This document shows positions 1 to 9,023 of a DNA stretch of 64,000 nt, one piece after another. This DNA is from Rhodococcus sp. PAMC28707 (GTDB lineage Bacteria; Actinomycetota; Actinomycetes; Mycobacteriales; Mycobacteriaceae). Location of the stretch: assembly GCF_004795915.1 (NCBI RefSeq), contig NZ_CP039253.1:2542001-2606000 (forward strand), in the 5' to 3' direction. Made by a program: the position numbers and the translations under genes. How positions within the stretch are numbered: position 1 is the stretch's first letter; each line of letters begins with the position of its first letter. Below the pieces are notes generated by a model. That model was given only the letters and a program-made list of their open reading frames with translations. It was not told the origin of the DNA and made no database searches.

Positions 1-770
1 TCATCGTCTTCGTCGGCTACTACATCCGCACCAAGGTCACCGACGCCCCGATCTTCCTCGAGGCACAGAAGCAGGCCGAGGTCATCAAGGCCGCGTCGTA
101 CGGCGTGTTCGAGGTCGTGAAGCGTTACCCGCGTGGCGTTCTCACCGCAATGGGTCTTCGATTCGGCGAAAACGTCATGTACTACCTCGTCGTCACATTC
201 ACAATCACCTACCTCAAAGTCGAGGTCGGCACCGACACCCAGACGATCCTGTGGTGGATGCTCGCAGCTCATGCCGTCCACTTCGCCGTCATTCCGCTGG
301 TAGGACGTCTAGCCGATCGTATCGGTCGACGCCCGGTCTACCTGTTCGGTGCACTGACCGCCGGCACGTGGGGCTTTTTCGCATTCCCGATGTTCAACAG
401 CGGGCACAACGCCGTCATCATGCTCGCCATCATCATCGGCCTGGTCTTCCACGCCTTCATGTACGCCACCCAGCCGGCGATCATGGCCGAAATGTTCCCG
501 ACGCGTATGCGGTACTCCGGCGTCTCCCTCGGCTATCAGGTGACCTCGATCGTTGCCGGCTCGCTGGCTCCGATCATCGCGGTGTTCTTGCTGAACAGGT
601 ACGGATCCTCGGTGCCGATTGCGTGGTACCTGGCCGGTGCGTGCACTATCACGTTGGTTGCGGTCATCGCTGCCCGTGAGACCAAGGGTCTTTCGCTGGA
701 GTCGATCGATATCGAAGACGCCAAAAACCTTGCAACGGAGTCGGAATTGGCCAAAGCAGGACTGAAGTGA
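1..770 (+). CDS. MFS transporter, metabolite:H+ symporter type (5' end outside window)
   Basis: The frame is open from base 3 (IVFVGYYIRTKVTDAPIFLE) to the TGA at 768-770, so about 255 C-terminal residues are present and the start lies left of the window. The fragment carries the loop typical of the metabolite:H+ symporter branch of the major facilitator superfamily, then about six hydrophobic segments, including GRLADRIGRRPVYLFG, the conserved MFS cytoplasmic loop (RxGRR). It should be a proton-coupled inner-membrane uptake carrier for a small organic acid. The stop overlaps the GTG start of the following dehydrogenase gene (GTGA), so the two are translationally coupled and the substrate is probably linked to hydroxyacid metabolism. 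The substrate itself cannot be read from sequence. Confidence 0.85.
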   Translation, partial: IVFVGYYIRTKVTDAPIFLEAQKQAEVIKAASYGVFEVVKRYPRGVLTAMGLRFGENVMYYLVVTFTITYLKVEVGTDTQTILWWMLAAHAVHFAVIPLVGRLADRIGRRPVYLFGALTAGTWGFFAFPMFNSGHNAVIMLAIIIGLVFHAFMYATQPAIMAEMFPTRMRYSGVSLGYQVTSIVAGSLAPIIAVFLLNRYGSSVPIAWYLAGACTITLVAVIAARETKGLSLESIDIEDAKNLATESELAKAGLK

Positions 771-1513
771 CGGACCTGACCGGACGGTCTGCGCTCGTCA
801 CCGGCGGGGCAGGCGGCATCGGTGCAGCGTGTGCCCGAATGCTCGCAGATCGGGGCGCGAGAGTCACCATCGCCGACGTCGACGAAGTGGCGGCGAAGGA
901 GCTGGCATCGGAACTGCACGGGGAGTCGTGGGCGGTGGACCTGACGGACGTCGCGGCTCTGGAGAACCTCACGCTCGACACCGACATTCTGATCAACAAC
1001 GCCGGCATCCAGACCGTCTCACCGATAGTCGATTTCGATCCAGCAGCATTTCGTCGGATTCAGACGCTGATGGTCGAAGCACCCTTCCTTCTCGTCCGAG
1101 CTGCGTTGCCGCACATGTACTCTCGCGGTTTCGGCCGAATCGTGAATATATCCTCTGTGCACGGCTTACGTGCCTCGGCATTCAAAGTCGCCTATGTCAC
1201 GGCCAAACACGGCCTCGAAGGACTCTCGAAAGTCACCGCGCTCGAAGGTGGCCCGCACGGAGTGACGAGCAACTGCGTCAATCCGGGCTACGTCCGAACC
1301 CCATTGGTCGAGAAACAAGTCACCGACCAGGCTGCCGCGCATGGCATTCCGGAAGACGAGGTGCTCCAACAGGTCATGCTGGCCGAGAGCGCGATCAAAC
1401 GGCTCGTCGAACCGTCCGAGGTTGCCTCGTTGGTCGGATGGCTTACGTCCGCGGACGCGGGCATGGTCACCGGTGCGTCCTACGCCATGGATGGTGGGTG
1501 GTCGGCGAAGTAG
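767..1513 (+). CDS. SDR-family oxidoreductase, probable 3-hydroxybutyrate dehydrogenase
   Basis: A 248-aa classical short-chain dehydrogenase. The N-terminal NAD-binding motif TGGAGGIG follows the first beta strand, NNAG sits in the middle, and the catalytic Ser (about 130), Tyr143 and Lys147 (YVTAK) are all present. The segment after the active site (GVTSNCVNPGYVRTPLVEKQ) is typical of D-3-hydroxybutyrate dehydrogenases, which oxidise 3-hydroxybutyrate to acetoacetate with NAD+. The GTG start at 767 overlaps the stop of the MFS gene in a GTGA junction. A carrier plus a hydroxybutyrate dehydrogenase suggests uptake and oxidation of a ketone body or hydroxyacid. The SDR fold and catalysis are certain; the substrate is an inference. 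Confidence 0.85.
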   Translation: MTDLTGRSALVTGGAGGIGAACARMLADRGARVTIADVDEVAAKELASELHGESWAVDLTDVAALENLTLDTDILINNAGIQTVSPIVDFDPAAFRRIQTLMVEAPFLLVRAALPHMYSRGFGRIVNISSVHGLRASAFKVAYVTAKHGLEGLSKVTALEGGPHGVTSNCVNPGYVRTPLVEKQVTDQAAAHGIPEDEVLQQVMLAESAIKRLVEPSEVASLVGWLTSADAGMVTGASYAMDGGWSAK

Positions 1514-1555
1514 GCACCCCACCGCCGGCTTGCGTTCGCCCCGCCGACTGGTGTT

Positions 1556-1583
1556 CACCACCACCACCACCACCACCACCACC
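1556..1583. repeat. (ACC)9 trinucleotide microsatellite
   Basis: Nine uninterrupted ACC units (27 bp) lie 43 bp after the stop of the SDR gene. They are not inside a convincing coding frame. To the right is a 9-bp inverted repeat (GAATGGACC at 1589-1597, GGTCCATTC at 1623-1631) and a small GAGGC/GCCTC hairpin near 1650-1668. The stretch 1514-1716 otherwise holds nothing I can recognise. Confidence 0.8.
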
Positions 1584-1716
1584 GGCTTGAATGGACCCCT
1601 CTAGCTATTTGATCGTATGAGTGGTCCATTCGAGCGATGGGTGAGGCACTTTCAGGCCTCGCGACCCAACTGGGCGCGGGCCTTCTTCCAGCGAGCGACA
1701 GACCCAGGTCTTGGAC

Positions 1717-1762
1717 AAAAAAATAACCCCCTGCGAACTGCTTCTCAGCTGTTCGCAGGGGG
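1717..1762 (-). terminator. Rho-independent terminator of tRNA-Ser
   Basis: Read on the minus strand, a perfect 12-bp stem (CCCCCTGCGAAC / GTTCGCAGGGGG) with a 12-nt loop is followed by TTATTTTTTT. It lies 4 bp after the CCA end of the tRNA gene, so it ends that transcript. Confidence 0.9.
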
Positions 1763-1766
1763 TCCC

Positions 1767-1854
1767 TGGCGGAGGATAGGGGATTTGAACCCCTGAGGGC
1801 GTTAACCCAACCCGCGTTCCAGGCGAGCGCCATAGGCCACTAGGCGAATCCTCC
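1767..1854 (-). tRNA. tRNA-Ser (anticodon GGA)
   Basis: An 88-nt tRNA with encoded CCA (1767-1769). The acceptor stem GGAGGAT pairs with ATCCTCC, the T arm contains GGTTCGAATCC, and a long variable arm shows it is a class II serine tRNA. The anticodon loop CTGGAAC gives anticodon GGA (1818-1820), reading UCC/UCU. A strong intrinsic terminator follows. Its position next to the SRP RNA gene matches the layout I recall from mycobacteria. No duplicated 3' end is seen nearby, so there is no sign that an element has integrated here. Confidence 0.95.
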
Positions 1855-1952
1855 GTGTGGAAGCGTACCGGATAACCCCCTCCAGATCCCAAACGGGCTC
1901 CGGTGAGGGCCACCGAACCGGCATGGCCGCCAGTGTGGTTACACTCTTCAAT

Positions 1953-3377
<1,425 letters not shown>

Positions 3378-3380
<3 letters not shown>

Positions 3381-3413
3381 ATGGAATACGCCCGAGCGGG
3401 CGTATTCCATTCA
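3378..3413. terminator. Bidirectional terminator-like perfect hairpin
   Basis: A perfect 16-bp inverted repeat with a 4-nt loop (GAGC) begins at the TGA of the aminotransferase gene and lies 18 bp before the end of the convergent MFS gene. It has no clear T run but could end transcription in both directions. Confidence 0.65.
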
Positions 3414-3430
3414 GGCTGCAATGCAGTCGC

Positions 3431-4954
3431 TCAGTGACCGATCACTACCGCGCCTTCTGGTGCTTCGGCGAGTAGGCCCGGTCGCAGTAGGAACCTCGTA
3501 ATGACCGCGCCCAGCACGAAGATCCCACTCGCCCACCAGAACGTCGTTGTGTAGCTGGCGAGTTCGGCGTTGGCCTGCAGCGCTGCCGCACTCGATGCGC
3601 CAGCCACATTGTCTGTGACATACGTGGCTGCTGCGCTCGCTGCGATGGTACTGAGCAGTGCGGTACCGATGGAGCCGCCGATCTGCTGCATGGTGTTGAC
3701 CGTGGCGGAGGCGACACCCGAGTCGTCGAGATTCACCCCGGAAATCGCACTCTGAAAGGCCGGAGCCATGGAGGCGCCGAGTCCGAGGCCCATGATGATC
3801 AAGCCGGGCAGAATGTGCATCGGGTAGGTGCTGTCCAACGACACCTGAGTCAAGAGACCCATTCCGACCCCGGCAACCAGCAGGCCTGTCGGAATCAGTA
3901 CCCGGGGGCCGAATCGCGGCAGGATCACTCCCGTCGAGACGGTTGCAGTCAGGATCAACGCGCCGATCATCGGCATGAATGCGAATCCGGTGGTGATCGG
4001 TGTGTAGCCGAGTGTGCTCTGCATGTAATAGGTGAGGAAGAGGAACACCGCGAACATGCCTGCCCCGGTGACGAAGACTGCGAGGAACGATCCGGCGCGT
4101 GTCCGGTCGAGGATGATGCGTAGTGGCAGCAGAGGATGCGCGACGCGTCGCTGCAGGACGACGAACACTCCTAGCAATGCTGTCCCGATGACGAGGAACG
4201 CGAGGGTGACCGTGTTGCCCCAGCCGTCGGATTCTGCGTGTGCGAAACCGTAGACGATCGCGAACAGCGCGGCCGAGACTGTGACTGTTCCCGGAATGTC
4301 GAGCTTGGGCCGGGTGGTGACTGCATGCTTGGCCAGCAGGATGAATCCGGCGACGAACGCCACCCCGGCGAAGATCAGGTTGACGTAGAGGCTCCAACGC
4401 CAGGTCGCCCATTCGGTCAGTATGCCGCCGAGCAACAGGCCCAACGCGCCACCGCCACCGGCGATTGCACCGAAGATGCCGAATGCTTTCGCGCGTTCCT
4501 TCGGGTCCGTGAACGTGGTTGCCAGCAGCGACAGCGCCGCCGGTGCGAGAAGTGCACCGAATACGCCCTGGCCTGCGCGAGCTGCGACGAGCATTCCGAA
4601 GTTCACCGACGCGCCCCCGACCGCCGACATGAGGGCGAACCCGACAAGTCCGATGAGGAAGGTGTTGCGACGACCGAACAGATCGCTGAGTCGTCCGCCG
4701 AGGAGTAGGAGACTGCCGAAGGCCAGCGCGTATGCGGTGATGATCCAGGAGCGGTTGCTGTTGTCGAAGCCGAGATCGAGCTGGGCCGCCGGCAGGGCGA
4801 TGTTCACGATGGTCGCGTCCAGAACGACCATGAGCTGAGCCAGGCCGAGGGTGGCGAGAACCAGCCAGCGAACGCGATGTGATTTTGCGTCAGCGGTTTC
4901 TACCGAGGGCGGTGACGTCGATGTCTCGACGCTATCCGGAGACAATGCGGTCAT
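3431..4954 (-). CDS. DHA2/EmrB-QacA family MFS drug efflux pump
   Basis: A 507-aa protein with 14 hydrophobic segments. The first helix VLATLGLAQLMVVLDATIV carries the LDxTIVNVALP motif of the 14-TM DHA2 family, followed by GGRLSDLFGRR (motif A). This family exports amphipathic drugs in exchange for protons. The ATG at 4954 is chosen because GAAGGA stands upstream and because the further upstream ATG or GTG codons would run through the operator. The gene is divergent from a TetR gene with two operator copies between them, so it is almost certainly repressed by that protein and induced by its ligand. The drug cannot be named. Confidence 0.88.
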   Translation of the reverse strand: MTALSPDSVETSTSPPSVETADAKSHRVRWLVLATLGLAQLMVVLDATIVNIALPAAQLDLGFDNSNRSWIITAYALAFGSLLLLGGRLSDLFGRRNTFLIGLVGFALMSAVGGASVNFGMLVAARAGQGVFGALLAPAALSLLATTFTDPKERAKAFGIFGAIAGGGGALGLLLGGILTEWATWRWSLYVNLIFAGVAFVAGFILLAKHAVTTRPKLDIPGTVTVSAALFAIVYGFAHAESDGWGNTVTLAFLVIGTALLGVFVVLQRRVAHPLLPLRIILDRTRAGSFLAVFVTGAGMFAVFLFLTYYMQSTLGYTPITTGFAFMPMIGALILTATVSTGVILPRFGPRVLIPTGLLVAGVGMGLLTQVSLDSTYPMHILPGLIIMGLGLGASMAPAFQSAISGVNLDDSGVASATVNTMQQIGGSIGTALLSTIAASAAATYVTDNVAGASSAAALQANAELASYTTTFWWASGIFVLGAVITRFLLRPGLLAEAPEGAVVIGH

Positions 4955-4972
4955 GTTCGTCCTTCTGTCGAC

Positions 4973-4997
4973 TATGCGGAGGTGTACTCTCCGGTTA
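4973..4997. promoter_or_regulatory. TetR operator copy 1 (MFS-proximal)
   Basis: An imperfect palindrome (TATGCGGAGG, 5-bp spacer, TCTCCGGTTA). It repeats the core of the site at 5016-5040 in the same orientation, exactly 43 bp away (GCGGAGG and TTATCG are identical in both). It lies 18 bp upstream of the MFS start codon. Confidence 0.7.
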
Positions 4998-5015
4998 TCG
5001 ACCAAAGGTAGCAGC

Positions 5016-5040
5016 TAAGCGGAGGGGAGTCCTCCACTTA
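5016..5040. promoter_or_regulatory. TetR operator copy 2 (regulator-proximal)
   Basis: A near-perfect palindrome: TAAGCGGAGG, 5-bp spacer, CCTCCACTTA, with one mismatch between the 10-bp arms. It ends 20 bp before the TetR ATG. Together with copy 1 it would let one repressor close both divergent promoters. Confidence 0.75.
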
Positions 5041-5060
5041 TCGGGTGAAACGGACATTCA

Positions 5061-5732
5061 ATGGGTGTGAGAGCCGACACAGGGGCGAAGAAGCCACTTC
5101 GGGCCGACGCGGAACGAAACCGTAAGCGCATCATCGAGGCGGCTCGCGAGCTGTTCGCGTTGCGTGGCATCGACATCACTCTCGACGATGTCGCCGATCA
5201 TGCGAAGGTGGGTGTCGGGACCGTCTATCGGCGCTTCTCGTGCAAAGAAGAGCTCATCGATGGTGTCTTCGAGCAACGGCTCGAGGAAATGGTCGTGCTT
5301 GCCGAGGGGGCGTTGACCACCTCCGACCCATGGGAAGGCCTTGTCGCGTTCCTCGATCGATTGTGTGAAGGGATGACCGCCGACCGGGGTCTCGGTGAGG
5401 TCGTGCTCGGTACGGACGAGGGCTGTGAGGGAATCGCGCAGGTGCGCGAACGGCTCGAGCCCTTCGTCGAGAAGATCGTCCTCCGAGCGAAGGCATCGGG
5501 CCAGCTTCGCGCCGACGTCGAGGTCAACGACCTTTTTCCGCTGATCGGCATGGTCTCCACAGGTGCCGAGTTCACCTCCGCCGTGGACGCCGGCAATTGG
5601 CGACGCTATTTCACCGTGGTTCTCGACGGGCTCCGATCCGAACCCGGTGCGGCGACCGCTCTGCCGGGGCGTGCACTCACCGGAGCCGAGCTCGACTCGG
5701 CGAAAGCTGCAATGCATCACCGTCGCCGCTGA
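5061..5732 (+). CDS. TetR/AcrR family repressor of the divergent MFS pump
   Basis: A 223-aa protein. Residues about 12-60 form the TetR helix-turn-helix (RIIEAARELFALRGI, LDDVADHAKVGVGTVYRRF), which is the highly conserved DNA-binding core. The rest is the variable ligand-binding and dimerisation domain. It stands back to back with the DHA2 pump gene, and the intergenic stretch carries two copies of a palindrome, so local autoregulation and pump repression are the obvious role. The Shine-Dalgarno before the ATG at 5061 is weak. Confidence 0.9.
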   Translation: MGVRADTGAKKPLRADAERNRKRIIEAARELFALRGIDITLDDVADHAKVGVGTVYRRFSCKEELIDGVFEQRLEEMVVLAEGALTTSDPWEGLVAFLDRLCEGMTADRGLGEVVLGTDEGCEGIAQVRERLEPFVEKIVLRAKASGQLRADVEVNDLFPLIGMVSTGAEFTSAVDAGNWRRYFTVVLDGLRSEPGAATALPGRALTGAELDSAKAAMHHRRR

Positions 5733-5741
5733 GCTGTTTTT

Positions 5742-5755
5742 TGTGATTGTTCACA
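5742..5755. promoter_or_regulatory. Short palindrome TGTGA-N4-TCACA upstream of lipase gene
   Basis: A 14-bp CRP-like palindrome about 130 bp before the lipase start. The actinobacterial CRP/GlxR consensus has six bases between half-sites and this has four, so assignment to CRP is doubtful. Confidence 0.3.
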
Positions 5756-5886
5756 GGGTTCGCGCCGGTGCGCGGTGGGTTGGACCATCAGTCTTTCGCC
5801 TGTGCTGTGCATCACGTATGGTCCCTCACAAGTGTTGCTACTGCCTAGTAATAACGGCGGCGACAGTGAACCTATGGGGGTAATGC

Positions 5887-7194
5887 ATGCGAGCGTCACG
5901 GGTAGTCGGACCGGCCATCGGAGCCGTTCTGCTGGCAGCAACAGCGATGACGCCTTTGGCGTCGGCTCAGCCGCCTTCGGGTTCATCGACCGGATCGACG
6001 GTGGAGTCCGACTTCTACCTGCCTCCGAGCCCACTGCCCGACGGCGATGCAGGGGACGTAATCCGCTCCGAGCCCTCGCATTTGGCGATCTCGGTGCCCA
6101 CCATCGGTGGTGCGCTCCCCGGCGAGGCAACTCGAATCATGTACCGCAGCAAGGATTCCAATGGTAATCCGATCGCAGTGACGGGCACCTACATCGATCC
6201 GGCGGCAGACTGGACCGGCCCAGGTCCGCGACCGCTCGTGAGTCTCGCACCTGGTACGCAGGGGCAGGGCGACCAGTGTGCGCCATCGAAGATGTTGAAC
6301 AACCTCATCACCTACACGCCTCCGTTCGATGCCATGGTGGAGTACGAGGTGCTCTCCGCATACGCGTTGCTGTCTCAGGGGTATGGCGTCGTCATCACCG
6401 ACTACCAGGGACTCGGCACCCCGGGTGCGCACACTTACGTCAACCGCGCAGCCGAAGGGCATGCTGTTCTCGATGCGGCTCGGGCAGCGCAGAGTCTTTC
6501 CGGAACAAAGATTTCCACTGATGGACCCGTCGGGCTGTACGGCTACTCGCAGGGTGGAGGCGCGGCAGCGTCCGGCGCAGAACTGGCATCGGAGTACGCG
6601 CCGGAACTGAACATCGTCGGTACGTACGCAGGGGCTCCGCCGGCTGATCTGAAGTCGACACTCGAACAGGTGGACGGCACCATCCTCACCGGCGTGATCG
6701 GTTACACGCTCAACGGCTTGCTCGAATCCGACCCGGATCTTCGGCCGATCATCGACGAGAACATCAACGGTGCAGGCAAGGCGATGTTGAGTGAGGTCGC
6801 CGATCAATGTGTCGGCGACACGATTCTGACGGTCGGGTTGCATCGCACGCAGGAGTACACCAACTCCGGCGAGCCGATGTCGGTTGTTCTCGGCAGGCTA
6901 CCCAGGGCCCAGGAGATATTGGCGGCCAACAAGATCGGCGAGCGCACACCGAACGCGCCCGTGCTGATTCAATCCGGCACGTCCGACGATATCGTCCCGC
7001 ACGGTCAAGCTGTGCAGCTGGCCGCCGACTGGTGCAGTCAGGGTACAACCGTTCAGCTCAGCAGTGCTCAGGTACCGATCATAGTGCCGGGATCGGGTGC
7101 AGGACACATTATTCCGGATCTACTCGGACTCGGCGAAGCGCAGAACTGGATGAAAGATCGCTTCTACGGAGTCCCAGCGCCGTCGAACTGCTGA
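5887..7194 (+). CDS. Secreted lipase of the LIP (secretory lipase) family
   Basis: A 435-aa alpha/beta hydrolase with an N-terminal Sec signal peptide (basic MRASR, hydrophobic run, cleavage likely after ASA, about residue 27). The nucleophile elbow is GYSQGG with Ser221, the acid is in SGTSDD (Asp367 or 368) and the base is His407 in GAGH. The layout matches secretory lipases of actinomycetes and Candida-type lipases, which hydrolyse triacylglycerols outside the cell. The RBS GGGGGT precedes ATG 5887. It seems monocistronic; a perfect inverted repeat follows the stop. Substrate chain length cannot be judged. Confidence 0.88.
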   Translation: MRASRVVGPAIGAVLLAATAMTPLASAQPPSGSSTGSTVESDFYLPPSPLPDGDAGDVIRSEPSHLAISVPTIGGALPGEATRIMYRSKDSNGNPIAVTGTYIDPAADWTGPGPRPLVSLAPGTQGQGDQCAPSKMLNNLITYTPPFDAMVEYEVLSAYALLSQGYGVVITDYQGLGTPGAHTYVNRAAEGHAVLDAARAAQSLSGTKISTDGPVGLYGYSQGGGAAASGAELASEYAPELNIVGTYAGAPPADLKSTLEQVDGTILTGVIGYTLNGLLESDPDLRPIIDENINGAGKAMLSEVADQCVGDTILTVGLHRTQEYTNSGEPMSVVLGRLPRAQEILAANKIGERTPNAPVLIQSGTSDDIVPHGQAVQLAADWCSQGTTVQLSSAQVPIIVPGSGAGHIIPDLLGLGEAQNWMKDRFYGVPAPSNC

Positions 7195-7199
7195 GGTGA

Positions 7200-7240
7200 T
7201 CATGTACGGTCCGGGCACAGTCAGCGCGGACCGTACATGA
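7200..7240. terminator. Bidirectional terminator-like hairpin between lipase and YnfA genes
   Basis: A perfect 13-bp inverted repeat (TCATGTACGGTCC / GGACCGTACATGA) with a 15-nt loop lies between two convergent genes. It overlaps the last codons of the minus-strand gene. Confidence 0.65.
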
Positions 7241-7574
7241 CCACGGCGACGCCGAGAAGGCAGAGTGCTGCTCCTGTCACGTCCCACCTGTCCGGCTCGA
7301 AACCGTCGGCAATCATTCCCCAGGCGAGAGATCCCGCGACGAAAACACCGCCGTACGCGGCGAGGATGCGGCCGAAATTGGCGTCCGGCTGCAACGTCGC
7401 GACAAATCCGTAGGCACCGAGCGCAACGACACCTGCGCCGACCCAGATCCATCCGCGGTGCTCTCTGACTCCCTGCCACACCAGCCATGCCCCGCCGATC
7501 TCCAGCACTGCGGCGACGCCGAACAACAGGATGGATTTGAGTACCGTCACCTGTGCACGATTCCATATGTTCAC
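7221..7574 (-). CDS. YnfA/UPF0060 family small membrane protein
   Basis: A 117-aa protein with four hydrophobic helices. The opening [22 protein letters not shown] and the middle [19 protein letters not shown] match the YnfA/UPF0060 family, four-TM proteins related to small multidrug transporters. The GTG at 7574 has a weak RBS; a GTG eight codons later (about 7550) begins closer to the usual family start and is a possible alternative. It converges with the lipase gene and shares the hairpin at 7200-7240. Transport function is not proven for the family. Confidence 0.8.
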   Translation of the reverse strand: MNIWNRAQVTVLKSILLFGVAAVLEIGGAWLVWQGVREHRGWIWVGAGVVALGAYGFVATLQPDANFGRILAAYGGVFVAGSLAWGMIADGFEPDRWDVTGAALCLLGVAVVMYGPR

Positions 7575-7714
7575 CGAAGTGCCATAGGTTCCCTAAGTGT
7601 AGGAGGATCAACACTCGGGTAACCGAGTGAAGGTATGTACACAGCGAGGGGCGGCGGCAGATGATCGTGACCGATCGAGGTCAATCGAGTAAGCCCAACG
7701 GAGGTAGGTAGCTC

Positions 7715-8368
7715 ATGCGTGAGCAGTACAACGTCACCTTGGATTCCCTCGCAGCCGATCTTGCATCGATGTGCGGACTTGCCGAAGCTGCGATGGAGTC
7801 GGCCACCAGGGCCTTGCTGACCGCGGATCTCGCCGTCGCGGAACACACCATCTCCGGCAGGGAAGCGATCGACAGAGCTGCAGCCGATTGGGAGCACCAA
7901 GCCTTCGGAGTCCTCGCGCTGCAGTCGCCTGTCGCACTGGACCTGCGAATCATGGTCAGTGGACTTCACATAGTTGCCGATCTCCAACGCATGGGTGGAC
8001 TTGCCATCCATATCGCCGAGCTCGCTCGACGCAGACACCCGGCACACGTACTGCCGGTCGAGGTGGAGAGTGTGTTCGCCGAGATGGGGCGCGTCGCCGT
8101 CGAACAGGCAGATTCGACGCGCAAGGTTCTGCTCACCCGTGACGCCGAACTCGCCGCCGAGTTGCAGACCAAGGACGAAGCGATGGACGAACTCCACCGG
8201 AGCTTGTTCACTCTGACGTCGGCACCGGGCTGGCCGCACGGCATTCCTGCTGCCGTCGACATCACGTTGCTCGGCCGATTCTACGAACGGTTCTCCGATC
8301 ACACTGTCGAGGTTGCCAAGCGGGTCATCTTCCTCGTCACCGGTGAATTTCGGTCCGACGAGACATAG
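7715..8368 (+). CDS. phoU: PhoU phosphate-signalling protein
   Basis: A 217-aa all-helical protein made of two PhoU three-helix repeats (about residues 8-100 and 110-210). The starting motif MREQYNVTLDSLAADLASMC and the metal-site-like segments (EREAID region, FYERFSDHTVEVAKRVIFLVTGE, equivalent to the conserved E.isDha.nIae stretch) are typical. PhoU damps phosphate uptake by acting with the Pst transporter and the sensor kinase. No pst or pho two-component genes are in the window, so this is a stand-alone copy. The AGGTAGGTAG stretch before the ATG serves as RBS. Confidence 0.92.
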   Translation: MREQYNVTLDSLAADLASMCGLAEAAMESATRALLTADLAVAEHTISGREAIDRAAADWEHQAFGVLALQSPVALDLRIMVSGLHIVADLQRMGGLAIHIAELARRRHPAHVLPVEVESVFAEMGRVAVEQADSTRKVLLTRDAELAAELQTKDEAMDELHRSLFTLTSAPGWPHGIPAAVDITLLGRFYERFSDHTVEVAKRVIFLVTGEFRSDET

Positions 8369-8447
8369 TCGAGCCACACCGTTCGGCCACGACATCGCAG
8401 CTGAAACCCGATAACGGAATTTCCTCCCGCGTGGGAGGATCGGAGTC

Positions 8448-9023
8448 ATGTCTCCTACTCTGCACCTGGTCGGCGACCCAGAAGCCGATGCACTGCTCGC
8501 CGAGGACCCTTTCGCGTTGCTGATCGGAATGCTTCTCGATCAGCAGGTTCCGATGGAATCGGCATTCGCCGGTCCAAAGAAACTCGTCGACCGTCTGGGC
8601 GATCTGAACGTCGAGACCATAGCGACAGTCGACCCGGAGGAGTTCGCGGCCGTGTGTGCCACAACGCCTGCGGTACATCGCTTTCCGGCTTCGATGGCCA
8701 AACGTATTCAAGGACTCGCGGAATACCTCGTCGAGAACTACGACGGTAAGCCGGATCAGATCTGGCGCCGTGACAGTCCTGACGGACCCGAAGTACTGAA
8801 GCGGCTGAAGGCGTTGCCGGGGTACGGAGATCAGAAGGCCCGCATCTTTCTCGCGTTGCTGGGCAAGCAGATGGGCGTGACGCCCGACGGGTGGCGCAAG
8901 GCCGCAGGCGCGTACGGGGACGAGGGATCGCGGCGGTCGATCGCCGATGTCGTCGACGAGAAGTCGCTCCTCGAAGTCCGCGAATTCAAGAAGGCCGCCA
9001 AAGCAGCAGCCAAGAACAAGTGA
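8448..9023 (+). CDS. HhH-GPD-type protein of unknown substrate (TIGR03252-like)
   Basis: A 191-aa protein resembling the small HhH-GPD DNA glycosylase superfamily: an N-terminal helical part (PFALLIGMLLDQQVPMESAF) and a hairpin-helix-hairpin-like segment LKALPGYGDQKARIFLALLGKQ at about residues 122-143. The catalytic Asp region of true base-excision glycosylases is not clear, and actinobacteria carry an uncharacterised family of this kind. A role in DNA repair is plausible, not shown. The stop overlaps the next GTG in a GTGA junction, so it is co-translated with the helicase-domain protein. A CCTCCC/GGGAGG hairpin lies right before the RBS. Confidence 0.75.
   Translation: MSPTLHLVGDPEADALLAEDPFALLIGMLLDQQVPMESAFAGPKKLVDRLGDLNVETIATVDPEEFAAVCATTPAVHRFPASMAKRIQGLAEYLVENYDGKPDQIWRRDSPDGPEVLKRLKALPGYGDQKARIFLALLGKQMGVTPDGWRKAAGAYGDEGSRRSIADVVDEKSLLEVREFKKAAKAAAKNK

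Noticed and set aside
1767..1854. tRNA-Ser as an integration site of a mobile element
   Set aside because: No repeated copy of the tRNA 3' end and no integrase gene in the window.
5742..5755. CRP/GlxR binding site before the lipase gene
   Set aside because: The TGTGA/TCACA half-sites are four rather than six bases apart. I keep it only as a weak palindrome.
8891..9019. An upstream ATG giving a 683-residue helicase-domain protein
   Set aside because: The extension lies wholly in the preceding HhH gene in a different frame, is very Arg-rich, and the GTGA overlap at 9020 is a normal coupled start.
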